Assembly: GCA_949987705.1 (NCBI GenBank)
Contig: OX465285.1
Location: 88,979,975 to 89,043,974 of the forward strand
Source: Thereva unica
Lineage: Eukaryota; Arthropoda; Insecta; Diptera; Therevidae
Direction of reading: 5' to 3'
DNA: 64,000 nt
Part shown: one piece after another, positions 31,776-44,480 of the stretch
Layout of the letters: the number at the start of each line of letters is the position of its first letter
Numbering within the stretch: the first letter of the stretch is position 1
Position numbers and translations under genes: made by a program
The notes under the pieces: generated by a model
Databases searched by the model: none
What the model was told of the DNA's origin: nothing
Seen by the model: the letters and a program-made list of their open reading frames with translations, nothing else

Positions 31776-33574
31776 TAGTCCATTCAAAACGCGGGGGGGG
31801 GGGGGGTGTTCCAAAATAACACCGTTAAGAAAATCGAACCCTAAAGGTTTTTGGGGTCGCTGATCACGAAAATCGAGGTCTCGCGGCCCTAAAATTAGGG
31901 CGTCACCCCTAAAAATGCAAAAAACACCCCCTTTTAGGGGGTTTTTGCGATTATTTCAGTAATAATGAAAGCTAATGCGATGAAATGCATTTTTTATAAT
32001 ATTTAATTGCGAAGGTGGTTGATTTATACTAAATTAAGGCAATCTTAATGGTAAGGGGTACTCCTAAAGGGTTGAAAGTACCCCTAAAATGGTGAAAAAT
32101 GGCAAAAATTGTAAAAAAAAAATTTTCAAGTTTATGCTTCAAATTCGATTGTGGGCGTACTGTCAGGCAAAAATAAATTATTTTCAACCCTTAAGGGGTT
32201 AGAACTACCCCTACAATATAGTTAATCCAAAACCGGGGGGTGGGGGGGGTGGGGGGGGTGGGGGGTGTTACAAAATAACACCGTTAAGAAAATCGAACCC
32301 TAAAGGTTTTTGGGGTCGCTGATCACGAAAGTCGAGGTCCCGCGGTCCTAAAACTAGGGCGTCACCCCTAAAAATGCAAAAAACACCCCTTTTTAGGGGG
32401 TTTTCGCGATTATTTCAGTAATAATGAAAACTAATGTTTATTTGCGAAGGTGGTTCATTTATACTAAATTAAGGCGAACTTTATGGTAAAGGGTAGTCCT
32501 AAAGGGTTGAAACTGCCCCTAAATAGGCCAAAAATGGCAAAAATTGTAACCATTTTTTTTCAAGTTTATGCTTCAAATTCGAATGTGGGCGTACTGTCAG
32601 GCAAAAATAGATTATTTTCAACCCTTAAGGGGTTAGAACTACCCCTACTATAATAAAAACAATTTTATATAAAAAAAATTGCAAAATTTTTTTTTGCTTT
32701 TTGTTTGAAATTTGGTTCAAAAGGTATTGCCAGCACAAAAATTAATTTTTTCAACTCTTAAGGGGTACAACTACCCTCAAATTAAAATTGTAATTGAAAC
32801 AAATTAAAATTTATTGTTTTACAATTTAATTTAAGGGTAGTTTCAACCCTTTAGGACTACCCCTTATCATAAAGTTCGCCTTAATTTAGTACAAATCAAC
32901 CACCTTCGCTAATAAATATTAAAAAAAAGTGCATTTCATCGCATTAGTTTTCATTATTATTGAAATAATCGCGAAAACCCTCTAAAAAGGGGTGTTTTTT
33001 CATTTGTAAGGAGGACGCCCATGTTTTAGGACCGCGGGACCTCGATTTTCGTGATCAGCGACCCCAAAAACCTTTAGGGTTCGATTTTCTTAACGGTGTT
33101 ATTTTGGAACACCCCCACCTAGTTTTCAATGAACTATATTGTAGGGGTAGTTTTAACCCCTTAAGGGTTGAAAATAATTTATTTTTGCCTGACAGTACGC
33201 CCACAATCGAATTTGAAGGATAAACTTGAAAAAAAATGTTTTTACAATTTTTGCCATTTCTCGCCAATTTAGGGGTAGTTTCAACCCTTTAGGACTACCC
33301 TTATCATAAAGTTCGCCTTAATTTAGTATAAATGAACCACCTTCGCAAATAAATATTAAAAAAAGTGCATTTCATCGCATTAGTTTTCATTATTACTGAA
33401 ATAATCGTGAAAACCCCCTAAAATGGGGTGTTTTTTGCATTTTTAGGGGTGACGCCCTAATTTTAGGACCGCGGGACCTCGATTTTCGTGATCAGCGACC
33501 CCAAAAACGTTTAGGGTTCGATTTTCTTAACGGTGTTATTTTGGAACACCATAACGCGCGTTTTGAATGGACTA
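31776..33574. mobile_element. 1.8 kb foldback DNA element with nested arms
   Basis: Perfect 18-bp termini TAGTCCATTCAAAACGCG and its complement enclose the unit, flanked by TGT on each side (31,773-31,775 and 33,575-33,577), a possible 3-bp target duplication. The left half has two direct copies of a roughly 450-bp module beginning TGTTCCAAAATAACACCG or nearly so (31,808 and 32,267). The right half has two inverted copies (to about 33,115 and 33,548). Modules contain CCCCTAAAA/TTTTAGGGG hairpins. G runs occur at 31,791-31,807 and 32,236-32,273. No coding capacity. Confidence 0.8.
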
Positions 33575-33789
33575 TGTCCCTTGACCGGGACGATATAACA
33601 CGCCAATCTCTAAGCTTAAGTTCTTTCACAAAAAATTAAGACCAACGAAGATTTATTTTCTATTTCTTGTTGAGGGGCACCTTGGCGGGTAGTGCGGCCT
33701 ATTTTATTTGGTCTATTGTGCCATCCCATCTTTAAAAACCATCTAGGTTAAGTCTTTTAATATAGCCTAAAACTAATTCCGGGTTCCTG

Positions 33790-34520
33790 TCCCAAATCTA
33801 CCTGGGAGTAAGGAATTCGCGATGAGGAAGGCTCAAATTCTTCCTCCTTGTAGCCTCACAGTCGCGCAGCAAGTGCTCCGCAGTTTCGGGAGCTGCCCCG
33901 CGGAACCGACAGTTACAATCGACCAACAGTCCTACTTTGTTTAGATGGTAGTTAAGCTAATAGTGGTCCGTCAGTTATTTTTAGCTCCCTTTATCGATTT
34001 GGATGAATTTTTTAGCGACACCAGCTATGCACATAGCACAGAGCGCCTTGCGTGAGGTCTGAAACAGGGCCATCATGACGGCAGGGGGAATGAATGCCTT
34101 TTTTTTACTGCGGCTTCAATGATCGCGTCGAAGGTAACGTTGACAAACGTACCTTAAATGTCTGCAAAGGCGCAGAGAGAGATTTCTTTAGCCCAGATGG
34201 ACTTCTCAATATCTCTCACTAGCACATGAATGGAAGTCTCTGTGGATCTGCCTGGCCAATAGGTAAATTGCAGGCAGTGCAAAAGGGTTCGCTGCAAGAT
34301 CCTCTCTAATCTGCCTGTCTAGAACCTTCTCCTCAGGAAGAAGAGGGAGAGGCTGTAAGGCGACAGGATTTTGCTTCCCTATACCATTTTCTCTCCGATT
34401 TAGGGATAATGACTACCCTAGCCTTTTTCCAACACCTCAGAATATGGGCCAACACAAAGACCCGCGTGAATCGTCTCCTTCAAAGTTTCACCAACCGAGA
34501 ACTAAGCCACATCCTTAAAA
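33790..34520 (-). pseudogene. R1/LOA-type non-LTR retrotransposon ORF2 remnant
   Basis: Read on the minus strand with several frame changes. From about 34,450 it gives a CWKKARVVIIPK segment, then EEKVLDRQI, a GRSTETSIHVLV block, EISLCAFADI and FDAIIEAA, which are RT motifs 1-3 of the R1/LOA group. After a large internal deletion it continues through KKFIQIDKG, LTDHY and a cysteine-rich C-terminus (VDCNCRF..AAPETAEHLLRDCE), the zinc-like tail of these ORF2 proteins. Frameshifts, stops and the missing palm show it is dead. Confidence 0.7.
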
Positions 34521-34639
34521 TTCTTTGGTAGGATAGAATTAGAAATGAACAAGTAAGTATAGCGCCGAGCAAGTGTATTGATGATGATATTTAGAATATT
34601 GAAGTCTATAAGGCACCCAGTAGTTGAAAAACCAAAATC

Positions 34640-34880
34640 ACCTTGTGACACTTGACGCATACAATATCGAAGGAGTAAAAGAAGTTATATACTTAAGGAC
34701 GCTAATTTCAAAAGATAGCAATAGAACAGTAGAAGTAGGAAGAAGATTTGCACTGTGAAATAGAAGCTACTCTGGGTTACGAAAAAACTAAAGTACCTAC
34801 TAAAGTAAAGCTACACAAAACCTCTATAAGACTAATACTACCCTATTGATCCAAAACCTGAACATTAGGAAGTAAAAAGG
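34640..34880 (+). pseudogene. non-LTR reverse transcriptase C-terminal fragment
   Basis: The plus strand encodes, with stops, a GVKEVIYLGTLISKDSNRT stretch, then SGLRKKL and TSIRLILPY. This is the conserved segment after the RT palm in several non-LTR families (the ..YLGS/TLI.. and ..LIRPVL.YG.. blocks). It is opposite in strand to the neighbouring R1/LOA pieces and so is a separate insertion. Confidence 0.6.
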
Positions 34881-34959
34881 AACCCCTGTTAGGGTACCTA
34901 TTACAGAAAAATCTTCGCCCTATACTACATATATGCAGGAATGAACGGAAATAGTGTTT

Positions 34960-35400
34960 AAAGAAGAAAATATAATCATGAACTGTATCAGTTCGACAAC
35001 ACAACAATTGAGTACACTGCGGTACACTGTGTATACCAGCGGAAGGCAGAGGATGGCATTTAACGCGTCTCTTGCCTTTGTGCGTAATGCTCCTAAAGGA
35101 AGAATGCATGCAACTCTCTGGACTCTGCGCTTCTTCCTTAATACTGATCACCATACTATTGATAGCGCTATTCATACCATAAGCTCTTATTTCTTCCCAG
35201 GCAATTTCTTCCATGAGTAGAGAGCTTCCTGACTCTTTCTTCAATATTGAGTCTCCATTTCAGTTTAGGGTCAATTATAACACCTAGGTACTTGACGCGT
35301 CATGGTAGATGTAACCGTACTCCATCCGATCTTGGAAGATGATTTCTTTCTTCTTGTAGTGAACAGCACTATCCAGACCGAGAAAGAGATGGAAGGATGC
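34960..35400 (-). pseudogene. R1/LOA-type ORF2 fragment, post-palm region
   Basis: On the minus strand it reads LFT.RRKKSSSKIGW, then VKYLGVIIDPKLKWRLNIEE and RVRKLSTHGRN, followed by degraded sequence. In R1/LOA elements the LFT(R/K)..KI block and VKYLGVILD..L.W..HI block lie in this order. The 133-codon frame at 34,843-35,244 is an out-of-phase reading of the same DNA. Confidence 0.65.
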
Positions 35401-38400
35401 AGTAATACCAAACGCCTTAAGAAGAAGGAAACCAACGTAAAAAAATTGAGTAATCTTTCAACTCATAGCTCTAACTTAAAATCAACCAACAGTGTTTTTG
35501 TTAATAGAATTTATCCAGAAACAAAATATCAAAATATCAATTTTTAAAATTCATAATTTAAAATCGCTAAATTATTTTTAAAAAATGCGTAATAAATTAT
35601 ATATATTTTGTTTACTTCATCTAGTCGAAGAAAAAAACAAAGAAATTAAAAAAATATTTTCTGCACAAAAAGCGCATTTAGTTTGTTTGTTTGTTATTTT
35701 TTAAAACTTTTGTTTTTTGTTTCATTTTTGCCTAAAATTTTTCTATTGTGCAACGAATTTTAAATAATAAATTTTGAGAGATCGAAAATACTTACATCTC
35801 CCACCAAAAACCACTGTTTTCTTTCAGGTAATTACTGATGACACTCAACAAAAATACACATTTTATTTTTTTTTGTTAATTTTAGAAAATTATTAACATT
35901 TTTAACACACAATTAAGAAAAAATTTCGTTTAAAAACCAAAATAATTGCAATAACAAAATGCACAAAAAAATTGTCACTTCAAAGGATTAAGAAGAGATT
36001 ATAAGAATAAAAGTGTTTTCAATGTTACAAAAATTTAGAAGAACCGAAAAATGCTGGGTGATTGATGATAGATTGACTTTTTACCATCTTCTAACAAAAC
36101 TGATCCCAACTCTTCACAAACACGAGGTCAATTAATTAATTTAATTATTTTTTGTTTCGTTCAAATATTAAACGATAATTGGTTTTCGATTGAGGATAAA
36201 CAAACACTCTTCGAATGGTAAAATATGATTTTCTAATTAACAGTTATCCATAGATGATAAATCATCATTTTCTCCTTTGGATAATAACTCTTTGTCACGA
36301 TTAACGGTTATTCAAACTTTCAATTACTTATCGCTTAAAAATTTGATTTTTGATTACTTTTATAGCGCGGCAAGGAAGATCAAATAAAATTACCAAAAAA
36401 AAAATTCCCGCTGGACTTTTGGACTTTTGATTTGAAAAATATTAATATTCATAATTTTAATCGAGCAGATCGAATGTGTGACTTGATTAACACACACATA
36501 TCCTGCCGAAAAAATATCACGATCCTATACTATAATTTCGGGGGATTTGTTTACCTTGACCTTTACACGGCAGAATTTACGTAGAGAAATTTGCGAACTT
36601 TTTTTTTGCGAAGAAAGATTCTAGATTCAGGAGCGAGCCAGAAATAAAGCTCCACCTCGCGGCACGCTTCGAGTTAAACTAAAGTTTGGAACATAACAGA
36701 GCGCGCAATTTGCGACCACACGGGGTGCTCCATACTCATTTGGCCCCAAAAAAATAAAATGTGTGTATACATATATTCGAAATGTGGTGGAGCTCCGCTT
36801 GTGGAGCGCTAATGGAGACAGAAGATTGAGTGAGATTCAGCGTAATGTTATGGCTGAATATAAGATTCTCTTGAGTATTAAGGTAAGAACGTCTCTGAAA
36901 GGAGTTAAAGGTGGTTGAGTTGAGTTGAGCATCACACCCTGGCTGGTTTTTGTTATTCTTGTTTTGCATGTTCTCTTAACACTAATATAGAATACTTGGT
37001 TCAGTTCGTCATGTACCTGCCGAACTTGCTCCATCATAACTCCTCATCATGGGGCTTGCTTCAAGAGTCTCGCTCTAGAATCGAGTTTGTAATTGTTTAC
37101 CTAAATCGAGCCCCAGTCCACCGACCCTAGAAGCTATGATGCAACAAGCAATGTTTACATTGTCTGGTTGTTTACACGTGAAGTCGACCCACAACAAGCC
37201 CCATGCTCCCCCCGTGTGCTAGGAATCAGAAACAGCTCATTCATTTAGCAAGCAAAAAACCGTTTATGTTTTGATATCGATATCCACCTCGTGGGAATTT
37301 CACTGTAGACATCACACGAAAACGCAGACTCAGCGCAGAGCTCGCGCGACCTGCAGTTAGTAAGGAGCCTCAAAGACGCTATAAAAGAGTGAAGAGAACC
37401 TTGAGGATTCCCACCTCGATTTTGGTGAAGTATGTATATGACGAAAAATGACGCTTCTTAACGAAGATGCATCCCAACCAGCATCCAGCGGTCACACGAA
37501 TTTCTTTTTGGGGACCCAAAAATATCATTATCCTCCTCTACAAGTGTGTGTAATCTCCGATACAACCCAGCGGGAAATGTGGTCAGGTATTCTCAAGTGA
37601 CACATCACAGATGCATCTTAGGGCCTACAAGTTTCATGTCTCGATAATAATGCATCCCGGTATTATGACAGGGAATCTAGGCGGAAGGGGTACAGAATTT
37701 TTCCTGCACTTTCAGCTAACGTGAATCGGCCTGTTCGCGCTTGCGTTCCATTAGCAACATTAAGAAGCGATCTTTGTTCCATCTTTCTTACATTCCCCGT
37801 AAGGTATAAAAAGCTCTTTTAAGAGACGCAATCGTACCCAATCATACATTCTAGACTGCTTCATGGTCCTCTTTGAGGAAGCACATGAAAAAGCTTTATA
37901 TGCCTCCCTCCTGCGGACATGCTAATGTTAAAAAGAAATGGAGGTGGATACGAAGGGTCATGCATCGCATCTTCCAAGGGAGTGATCTAAGATTCATTAT
38001 TGTATGATTCCATTTCCCGCTGGGAAAGGTCTCGAAAATTACTTCAAATTTACGATTATTATTCCTTCTTTTTTCCTTTTGTTTTGGTTTTTTATTATTC
38101 ATTATTTTTCTTATTTTTATTTTGGTTTTTACTCTCTTGCGTTTTTATTGCTATGAGGAGAAACTTTTGTAGACTTATGCGTGTGATTTTAATCTCTTGG
38201 CGGACATACATATAATTTCGAATTATTTTTTGTCTGGTTAACCTTGGGTTTATATACCAAGGTGCGTATACACATCAATATAACATTTTTTTTTTCTTTT
38301 TGTGCGTACAGAATAATTTTATTTATATTTATTTACTAAAATTGTGCTATACCGGGACGGAAAAATGAAGTCAGAATAAAAAATAAAAAGACATTACAAC

Positions 38401-40169
38401 AGCGTATTAGGGTTAATGGCGTGAAAATGAATAAATATATCGCAGTTTGCTTGAAGGTAGAGAAAAACTCGATAAAGACTTCTAGATTATAGGTAAAATA
38501 CTTTAGGATTACTCCAGGGTTTAGAGGATTAAGGCGAAAGGGATTGGGGGTAAATTTAAATTTGCTGGTGAAGTATGTAACCATTAAAAATAGATGCGCT
38601 CGATCGATTGTTACAGGTGCTTAATGGCACAACAAAATGTGTTTTCAAAGAATATTTATAATAGAAGATTGTTGAATTTTAGATGGGTATACTTATCCAG
38701 GTCTAGGGTTTAATGAAGACAGATAACCGTAATGACTTGAATTATAAGAATTTAGCGGCTTTTATTAGTTATGTTCGTACATAATCAAATCTCCATAGAC
38801 TTATGTTTAAAGAATTCATTTATAATGAAGGAGAATATAGTAAAGACCCCAAACACAAATGATTTTGCTATCCAAATGACACCGGACCACGCCAAAACCA
38901 TCTCATCACGTTTGGGAAAACTCGGATGAGCTCGTGGGCTAGAGGTATAGGTATTGGTACAATTACTCACATATACCTCGTTTATGACTAGGTTCAACTC
39001 GACTAGGATCACTCTTCAATGAGGGCAGTCTCAGCAAGCCGCGGTTGAGCGCTGAGATCACTTCTTCATTAGAAGAAGATTTCCTTAGAAGCGGCTTTGA
39101 GAAAACGAGTGGCGCAGCCCGAAAACATTTTAGACGATTTTTGGAAGCTGATTCTTCCAATGCCAATGTTCTTAATAAGAAGGAAGTAAGATCATCTGGA
39201 CCTTCTCCAGGCTACAATAACTCGGCGAAAGGAAGTTATACCAGTCATACGGTTTGAAAAGCATGCTGAAAAGCCTTCAGAAAAGGACTAAGACGCAACC
39301 ACAATAAAGTCTAAAAGGGCTGAAAAGTCGACCTTCTGCCAAATGGCAAGATGAGTCAGAATGGCCGTGGAACACAAGACCCCATTGACATTAAATAACA
39401 GAATAGGGGTCTTAAATGGGACCTTAGGATGCAGGAGTGGAGAGTACTCCATAAAGTCCACCGCCTACCATTTACAGAGACGACGTTCTCTGTGTACTAA
39501 AAGGTCTATTGACGAGGTGAAACAGACGGAAGGCCAAACTGGCTGCAAGTTTTGTAGGGCACAACTTAGGATTAAAGCGGCATAAAAGCCCATACTCAGC
39601 CAAACTTTCCCTGTCCCTTCAGCACCTCGTGAGCAATCACGACCATTTCCGCTCCAATCACCAAGGAAGCAGGAACTCCTCCAAGGCTACCAACTGAAGC
39701 CTTGCAGCAGTCTGCCTTAGGAATAGAAGACGTAAGTTGTTCGAGTGTCAGGATGGGGAGCATTGCATTTTGCGGGCTGGTAGTAGGGGGAGCTTCCTCT
39801 AACCATAACATCACTAACCTTGACCCTGAAACTAGCACCTAAATCCTTAGTGGGTCAATCCCTAGCCCAAAGAGGCTCACAAAAGGGGGCCAGCATAATC
39901 CGATTCCAATATTAAGCTTGTCAAAATAAAACTCCATCGCCAAGGCTGCCTCGATGTGAAAGCGTTGACCGTTGGCGTCGAAAGATAATCTTGCTCTACC
40001 CTGAGCTTGGGCTAGGGCCGGCACTGGTTTAACCCAGTTATAAAAGCGGGTCGAGTTGAAACAGGGTGCACTCAGCTGGACTTAGCTCTCCTATCTGCGT
40101 CGAGTTGATATTTCGCCTCATCTACGCTTGTTGAAGTGACATTTGTTTTGTTTGTTTACCATCCGTGAA
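35401..40169. other. long AT-rich intergenic region, nothing recognised
   Basis: No frame above about 85 codons and none with a recognisable domain. Homopolymer-rich stretches occur at 35,560-36,430. No bounded inverted or direct repeat was found by eye. It may hold regulatory or unannotated noncoding DNA, but nothing can be named. Confidence 0.4.
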
Positions 40170-42215
40170 GTCTGTAGGAATATAAAATTATTTCGTTCTG
40201 CTTACCTTTCATGTTTTAAAAAATATTTGCGCATATATGAATGAGAATTTTTCCAAAAATTTGAGTTTGTTGTTTTGATGTCAGTTCAACTCTATTTCAA
40301 CCCAAAGTCAACTCAACTCGCACACAATGGTCGAAATTTCAACTCAACCTCGACTCAACTTTTCAACCTAGTCATAAACGGGGTATATAACTAAATGATA
40401 TTATAAAAGATAATGAGGAAAAACTCTGGATTTTCTCAGGGCAGTACTGGCACTTATAACTTCGCCGACGTCTGGTCCGAAGTCCAGGGTGTGAAAGGAG
40501 GAGGGTGGGCGACTTGCCGAATTGACTAGAATCGGGGAACCGAAGAAACTTGGCAAAGAAATCGAATTTTTTAAATCGTACCGACAGCAGCGTTTCAGTT
40601 GCGAAGACGTCCCGCTCAGACCGCCCGCTAACGGATCAAAGAGAAGAGATATGAGACTGGTACTTTTCGTTTACGATTAATTACCTTTCATAGTTATCGG
40701 CTACTGGTGTGAAACAGCTTCTTCAGTACAAAAAAGGTTGACGCACAATCGAATGTTAAAAAAATTCACTAAAATCAGGGCTAGTTTTGTCTCTCGAGTC
40801 TGTTAGTTGAATGATTTTGGTCCTTCAAATTGTAGAGTTCCAAAATTAACCTTTTTTACCTAACATAAAAAAAGGACCCCAACACACATTTAAAGGGTTA
40901 AAAATTCACTTGATTTTCACACACACTATAAAGTTTAACCAATTAGAAACAATGAGTAATATAACAAATCACTCCCCAAACAATGTTCATAATAAATTCA
41001 TCTTATAGTACAAAAACTATTTGTCATCATTCGTCATCCTTTCGTGCAAAGACATTCATCTACTCTAAATTCGCCTGGGATTTATTGGCATATATTTATT
41101 TCGTTCCTTTGCAAAATCAATCAACGAAACTAGATCACCGGAATGGATTATATTATATAAAGAAAATCGCGACGCAACTGGAGGGGCAGGGCGGTCCGGA
41201 CAATTGTTTTGTTGCTATCACGTAAAGGCAACGACTTCTGTTAAATACTAGGTCAGGCTAGTTTTGTCTTGTAAATTATACTAAAAGCTGTAAAATGATG
41301 AAAGTAATATTTTATTTTTTTATTATTGTTAAAAAAATAATTCCTTAATAATATTGGGAGAAATGTGTGTGGCCTGAATAACTTGTTCTACAAAAATACT
41401 ACATCTAGTTTTTAAATATTATGGACTTCTAAAAACACAAAGGATATTTTCAGAGCTTCGAATTCTACAGACTTGTTTTTGGAGTTCAAACTTCGCCGTA
41501 GAAAATACTATCTCGTCGCAGCTTCTACATAAATTTGTCTGTGTGTCCAACTTTCAATCTAAGAAAGTAACATGTGGATTTAATTTATTATTGGAACAAA
41601 TTGATTTTTTTATTCATTGCAAATAAAAAATTTAGTCGATTTATGTTCAACAGCTCATTTATGCAATTTACGTTGAATAGATCGTTTCTATTTATTGTTG
41701 ATACGTTGACGTTCACTATACCTTACTAAAAACTTTCACAAATGTTTTTTTAATATATTTCTCTCTTAAATATATTTAATTCAAAATCACCAGACAAAAA
41801 TTCGTGGTAATGTTTTCTGAAGTAAACAGGTAATTTGATGATATACTAAAAAATAATATCTGTGGGCTAACCTTATTTTTTCAGTCTGGATTTACATATA
41901 GCTTTATCCATTTTGGCACCATAATCCGATTTACTGTTTTTGTAGGTGACACACGCCTGTTCCACTATTTAGCCAGCTTTGCATTGTCTCCAGACATAAT
42001 GAAATATTATCATCTTGTGATTGCTGAAGATTGCTTCTGTACTATGTATTTTCGCAGGTTTTTTCAACAACAAGAAGTCCGAAATTGGGTTGAAATAGAG
42101 TTGAACTGAAATCAAAACATAACCTTAAATTTTTGTGTGAAATTCTCATTTATACATACCGTAAAAACTCAGAACGAAATAATAATTTAACTTTTAAAAC
42201 ATCTGCAGGACTTGT
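40170..42215. repeat. diverged large inverted repeat
   Basis: A block at about 40,170-40,312 (AAATTATTTCGTTCTG, then ATGAATGAGAATTT, then CAGTTCAACTCTATTTCAAC) recurs inverted at about 42,083-42,215. The arms are about 130-145 bp and imperfect, around 1.8 kb of AT-rich noncoding DNA. It is probably an old DNA transposon or two opposed copies of one repeat; exact ends and target duplication were not found. Confidence 0.5.
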
Positions 42216-42489
42216 AAGATTTGGGAAGCAGATACTCTACCTCCTACCAGATGAGGGTTTGAAATATACGTCAAATGTTCCATTAGATGCAGTTGGTCAA
42301 ACTGGCATGCAAAAACTAAAAGGGTATCGCGTTATTCCCTCTGGGCTACTAAATGTTGAAGAATATAATAAAGCGATTCACCATTCGGTAGCCACTGTAG
42401 TGCAGGGTGCGCCAACTAGACCTTCAGTATTTCAACATTGAATACTTCTGACATTTTTTGGCCCATTTCGACAAATTTACACTATTCTG
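42216..42489. other. unassigned sequence upstream of Helitron remnant
   Basis: A frame at 42,133-42,441 encodes about 100 residues of ordinary composition with no recognised family. It may be unrelated or part of an element. Confidence 0.3.
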
Positions 42490-44480
42490 AAATATTATTC
42501 AGCACCATTTTAGCTATGAATTAATACATACAGAAAGAACACGCAGAAATTGTAGCGCTTTATATTGAAAACAATCGTTAAACTGTGCAAATGGTTTGCG
42601 CAAACTCCGGTGATCTTATTTTGACAGAAATTCCTGATGAAGATACTAATCCATGATTTTTGAAGTGGTAACAAAAAAAATGATTCATGGGCCATATTGA
42701 GCATTAAATCCCAGCTCACCATGCATGATATATGAGAAATGTTCAAAGCGGTATCCAAGAGCTTTGATTTTTGAAACTGTAATCGGAAACGATGGCTACT
42801 CAGCAAATAACAAACAGCAAACGGATATCTTGGAAGGTTAATGGACAGGATTTTGAAGTTGACAATCGTTGGTTTGTACCTTATTCGGCATTATTGTCCA
42901 AGACGATCAGTACTTACATAAATGTTGTATTTTGCAATTCCGTTAAATCAGTCAAATTACATTTACGCAAATACGTCACGAAAAGAAGTGACATGGCTGT
43001 TTTTGGTGTTGCCGTTGCGAATGCAGTTATAAAGGGAAGTGGCGAATTTTTTCATTTGCCATTTATGAAATATATCCAAATGTGGTTCATTTAGTAGTTC
43101 ATCTCGAAAATGGCCAATGTGTATATTTTACAACGCATAGTGCTTCAAAAAGGGCTGCACGACTACCATTCGCCACATTGGCAAGTTTCTTCGCGATATA
43201 GCCCAGTCACTTTATACAAAAAAAAGGCAAAACCTCTGAAAAAATGCAACTGGAGATTTATCAGTGGGATTCTCTTTATTTTGGGGTCACAAATAATTTC
43301 CCAAAAGTCCATAAAGCCAACTGACCGGCTACTCGAGTTATGGAGGGTCAAAGGTCCCTAAAATCTCCTTTTCTCCAATATCTCGTAAATTATCGGTTTT
43401 ACGCAATTTTTGGCTAAGTAAAGATTGTTCGTGAGATGAATCTGCATAAAAAAGTCCTGTACAAAATTTACGTAGAACCAATAGTTTTTGAGATATGGGG
43501 CTGAGAAAACTCGGCCATCGCGCTGCATTCGTTTCCGCACCACTTTTGAAGTAGAATGCAAGCAGCGTTTTTATATAGTATCCGCAGTAGGCCTAGTCCA
43601 AAGGTTATCAAGCATAAAAAATTTTTGTTGATTATCTCTCTATCTCTTCTATCTTCACTTCTTTCATGCTGTCATCTTCATCAACACCTATCCCAGATTA
43701 AAATAACGAAATGGGGTTGGCGTCATCATCGTCCACCTCAAGTTCAATGGTTGTATCCTCAGACATCGAGTTGACATCGGGCGGGCCCGACAAGAACCAT
43801 ACGCAACGGAAAATTGTAATGCTACTATTCTGCATTCTGCAATTTATACGTATGTATGTACACAAACCTCTGAAAAAATGCAACTGGAGATTTATCAGCG
43901 GGATTCTCTTTATTTTGGGGTCACAAATAATTTCCCAAAAGTCCATAAAGCCAACTGACCGGCTACTCGAGTTATGGAGGGTCAAAGGTCACGAAAATCA
44001 ATTTTAGTGCATTTTGCAAAACTAATGTACGAATATTTCTGAAAAATTGATGCCCGATGCCCGAAACCCATATCTCAAAAACCATTAAATTTCGTATAGG
44101 ACATTTTTATGCAGATTTATCTCACGAACAATCTTTACTTAGCCAAAAATTGCGTAAAACCGATAATTTACGAGATATTGGAGAAAAGGAGATTTTAGGG
44201 ACCTTTGACCCCCCATAACTCGAGTAGCCGGTCAGTTGGCTTTATGGACTTTTGGGAAATTATTTGTGACCCCAAAATAAAGAGAATCCCGCTGATAAAT
44301 CTCCAGTTGCATTTTTTCAGAGGTTCATGTATAAAGTGACTGGGCTAATATGCAAAGCTGATGAATAGCAAGAACTATGCTCAAAAAGAAGCACGTGGGA
44401 TGTTCTGTTCCGATGGCAATGGCTCCACCTGAGTCAATTGGCGCTTACTTGGAGTCTTCGTTGTCCAAATATTTTTGACA
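42490..44480 (+). pseudogene. Helitron RepHel remnant split by a foldback element
   Basis: Plus-strand fragments in changing frames read EIPDEDTNP, FEVVTKKMIHGPY, ALNPSSPCM, EKCSKRYPRA, GNDGYS, then VDNRWFVPYSALLSK, INVVFCNSVKSVKLHLRKYV and VHLENGQCVYFTTHS. This is the conserved block between the Rep and helicase domains of Helitron replicases (MVHGPCG.LNP..PCM, C.KRYPR, DNRWVVPYNP, INVE.C.S.K..KYL.KYV, VHL.N.Q.V.F). The frame is cut at 43,198 by the foldback element and seems to resume at 44,348 (ICKADE-like). At least two frameshifts and several stops mark it dead; neither HUH Rep residues nor helicase motifs are found here. Confidence 0.8.
43199..44347. mobile_element. foldback element, copy 2, inserted in Helitron remnant
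   Basis: Starts TAGCCCAGTCACTTTATAC and ends GTATAAAGTGACTGGGCTA, with ATA on both sides (43,196-43,198 and 44,348-44,350), a likely 3-bp target duplication. It shares the long arms and core with copy 1 (1889-2991), but the core runs in the opposite direction relative to the plus strand. It has a second internal arm-derived block at about 43,862-44,010. Noncoding. Confidence 0.85.

Noticed and set aside
34843..35244. 133-codon minus-strand frame as a gene
   Set aside because: Out-of-phase reading of an R1/LOA ORF2 fragment whose real motifs lie in another frame.
42133..42441. 102-codon frame as a host gene
   Set aside because: Coding-like composition but no family match; overlaps the arm of an inverted repeat.
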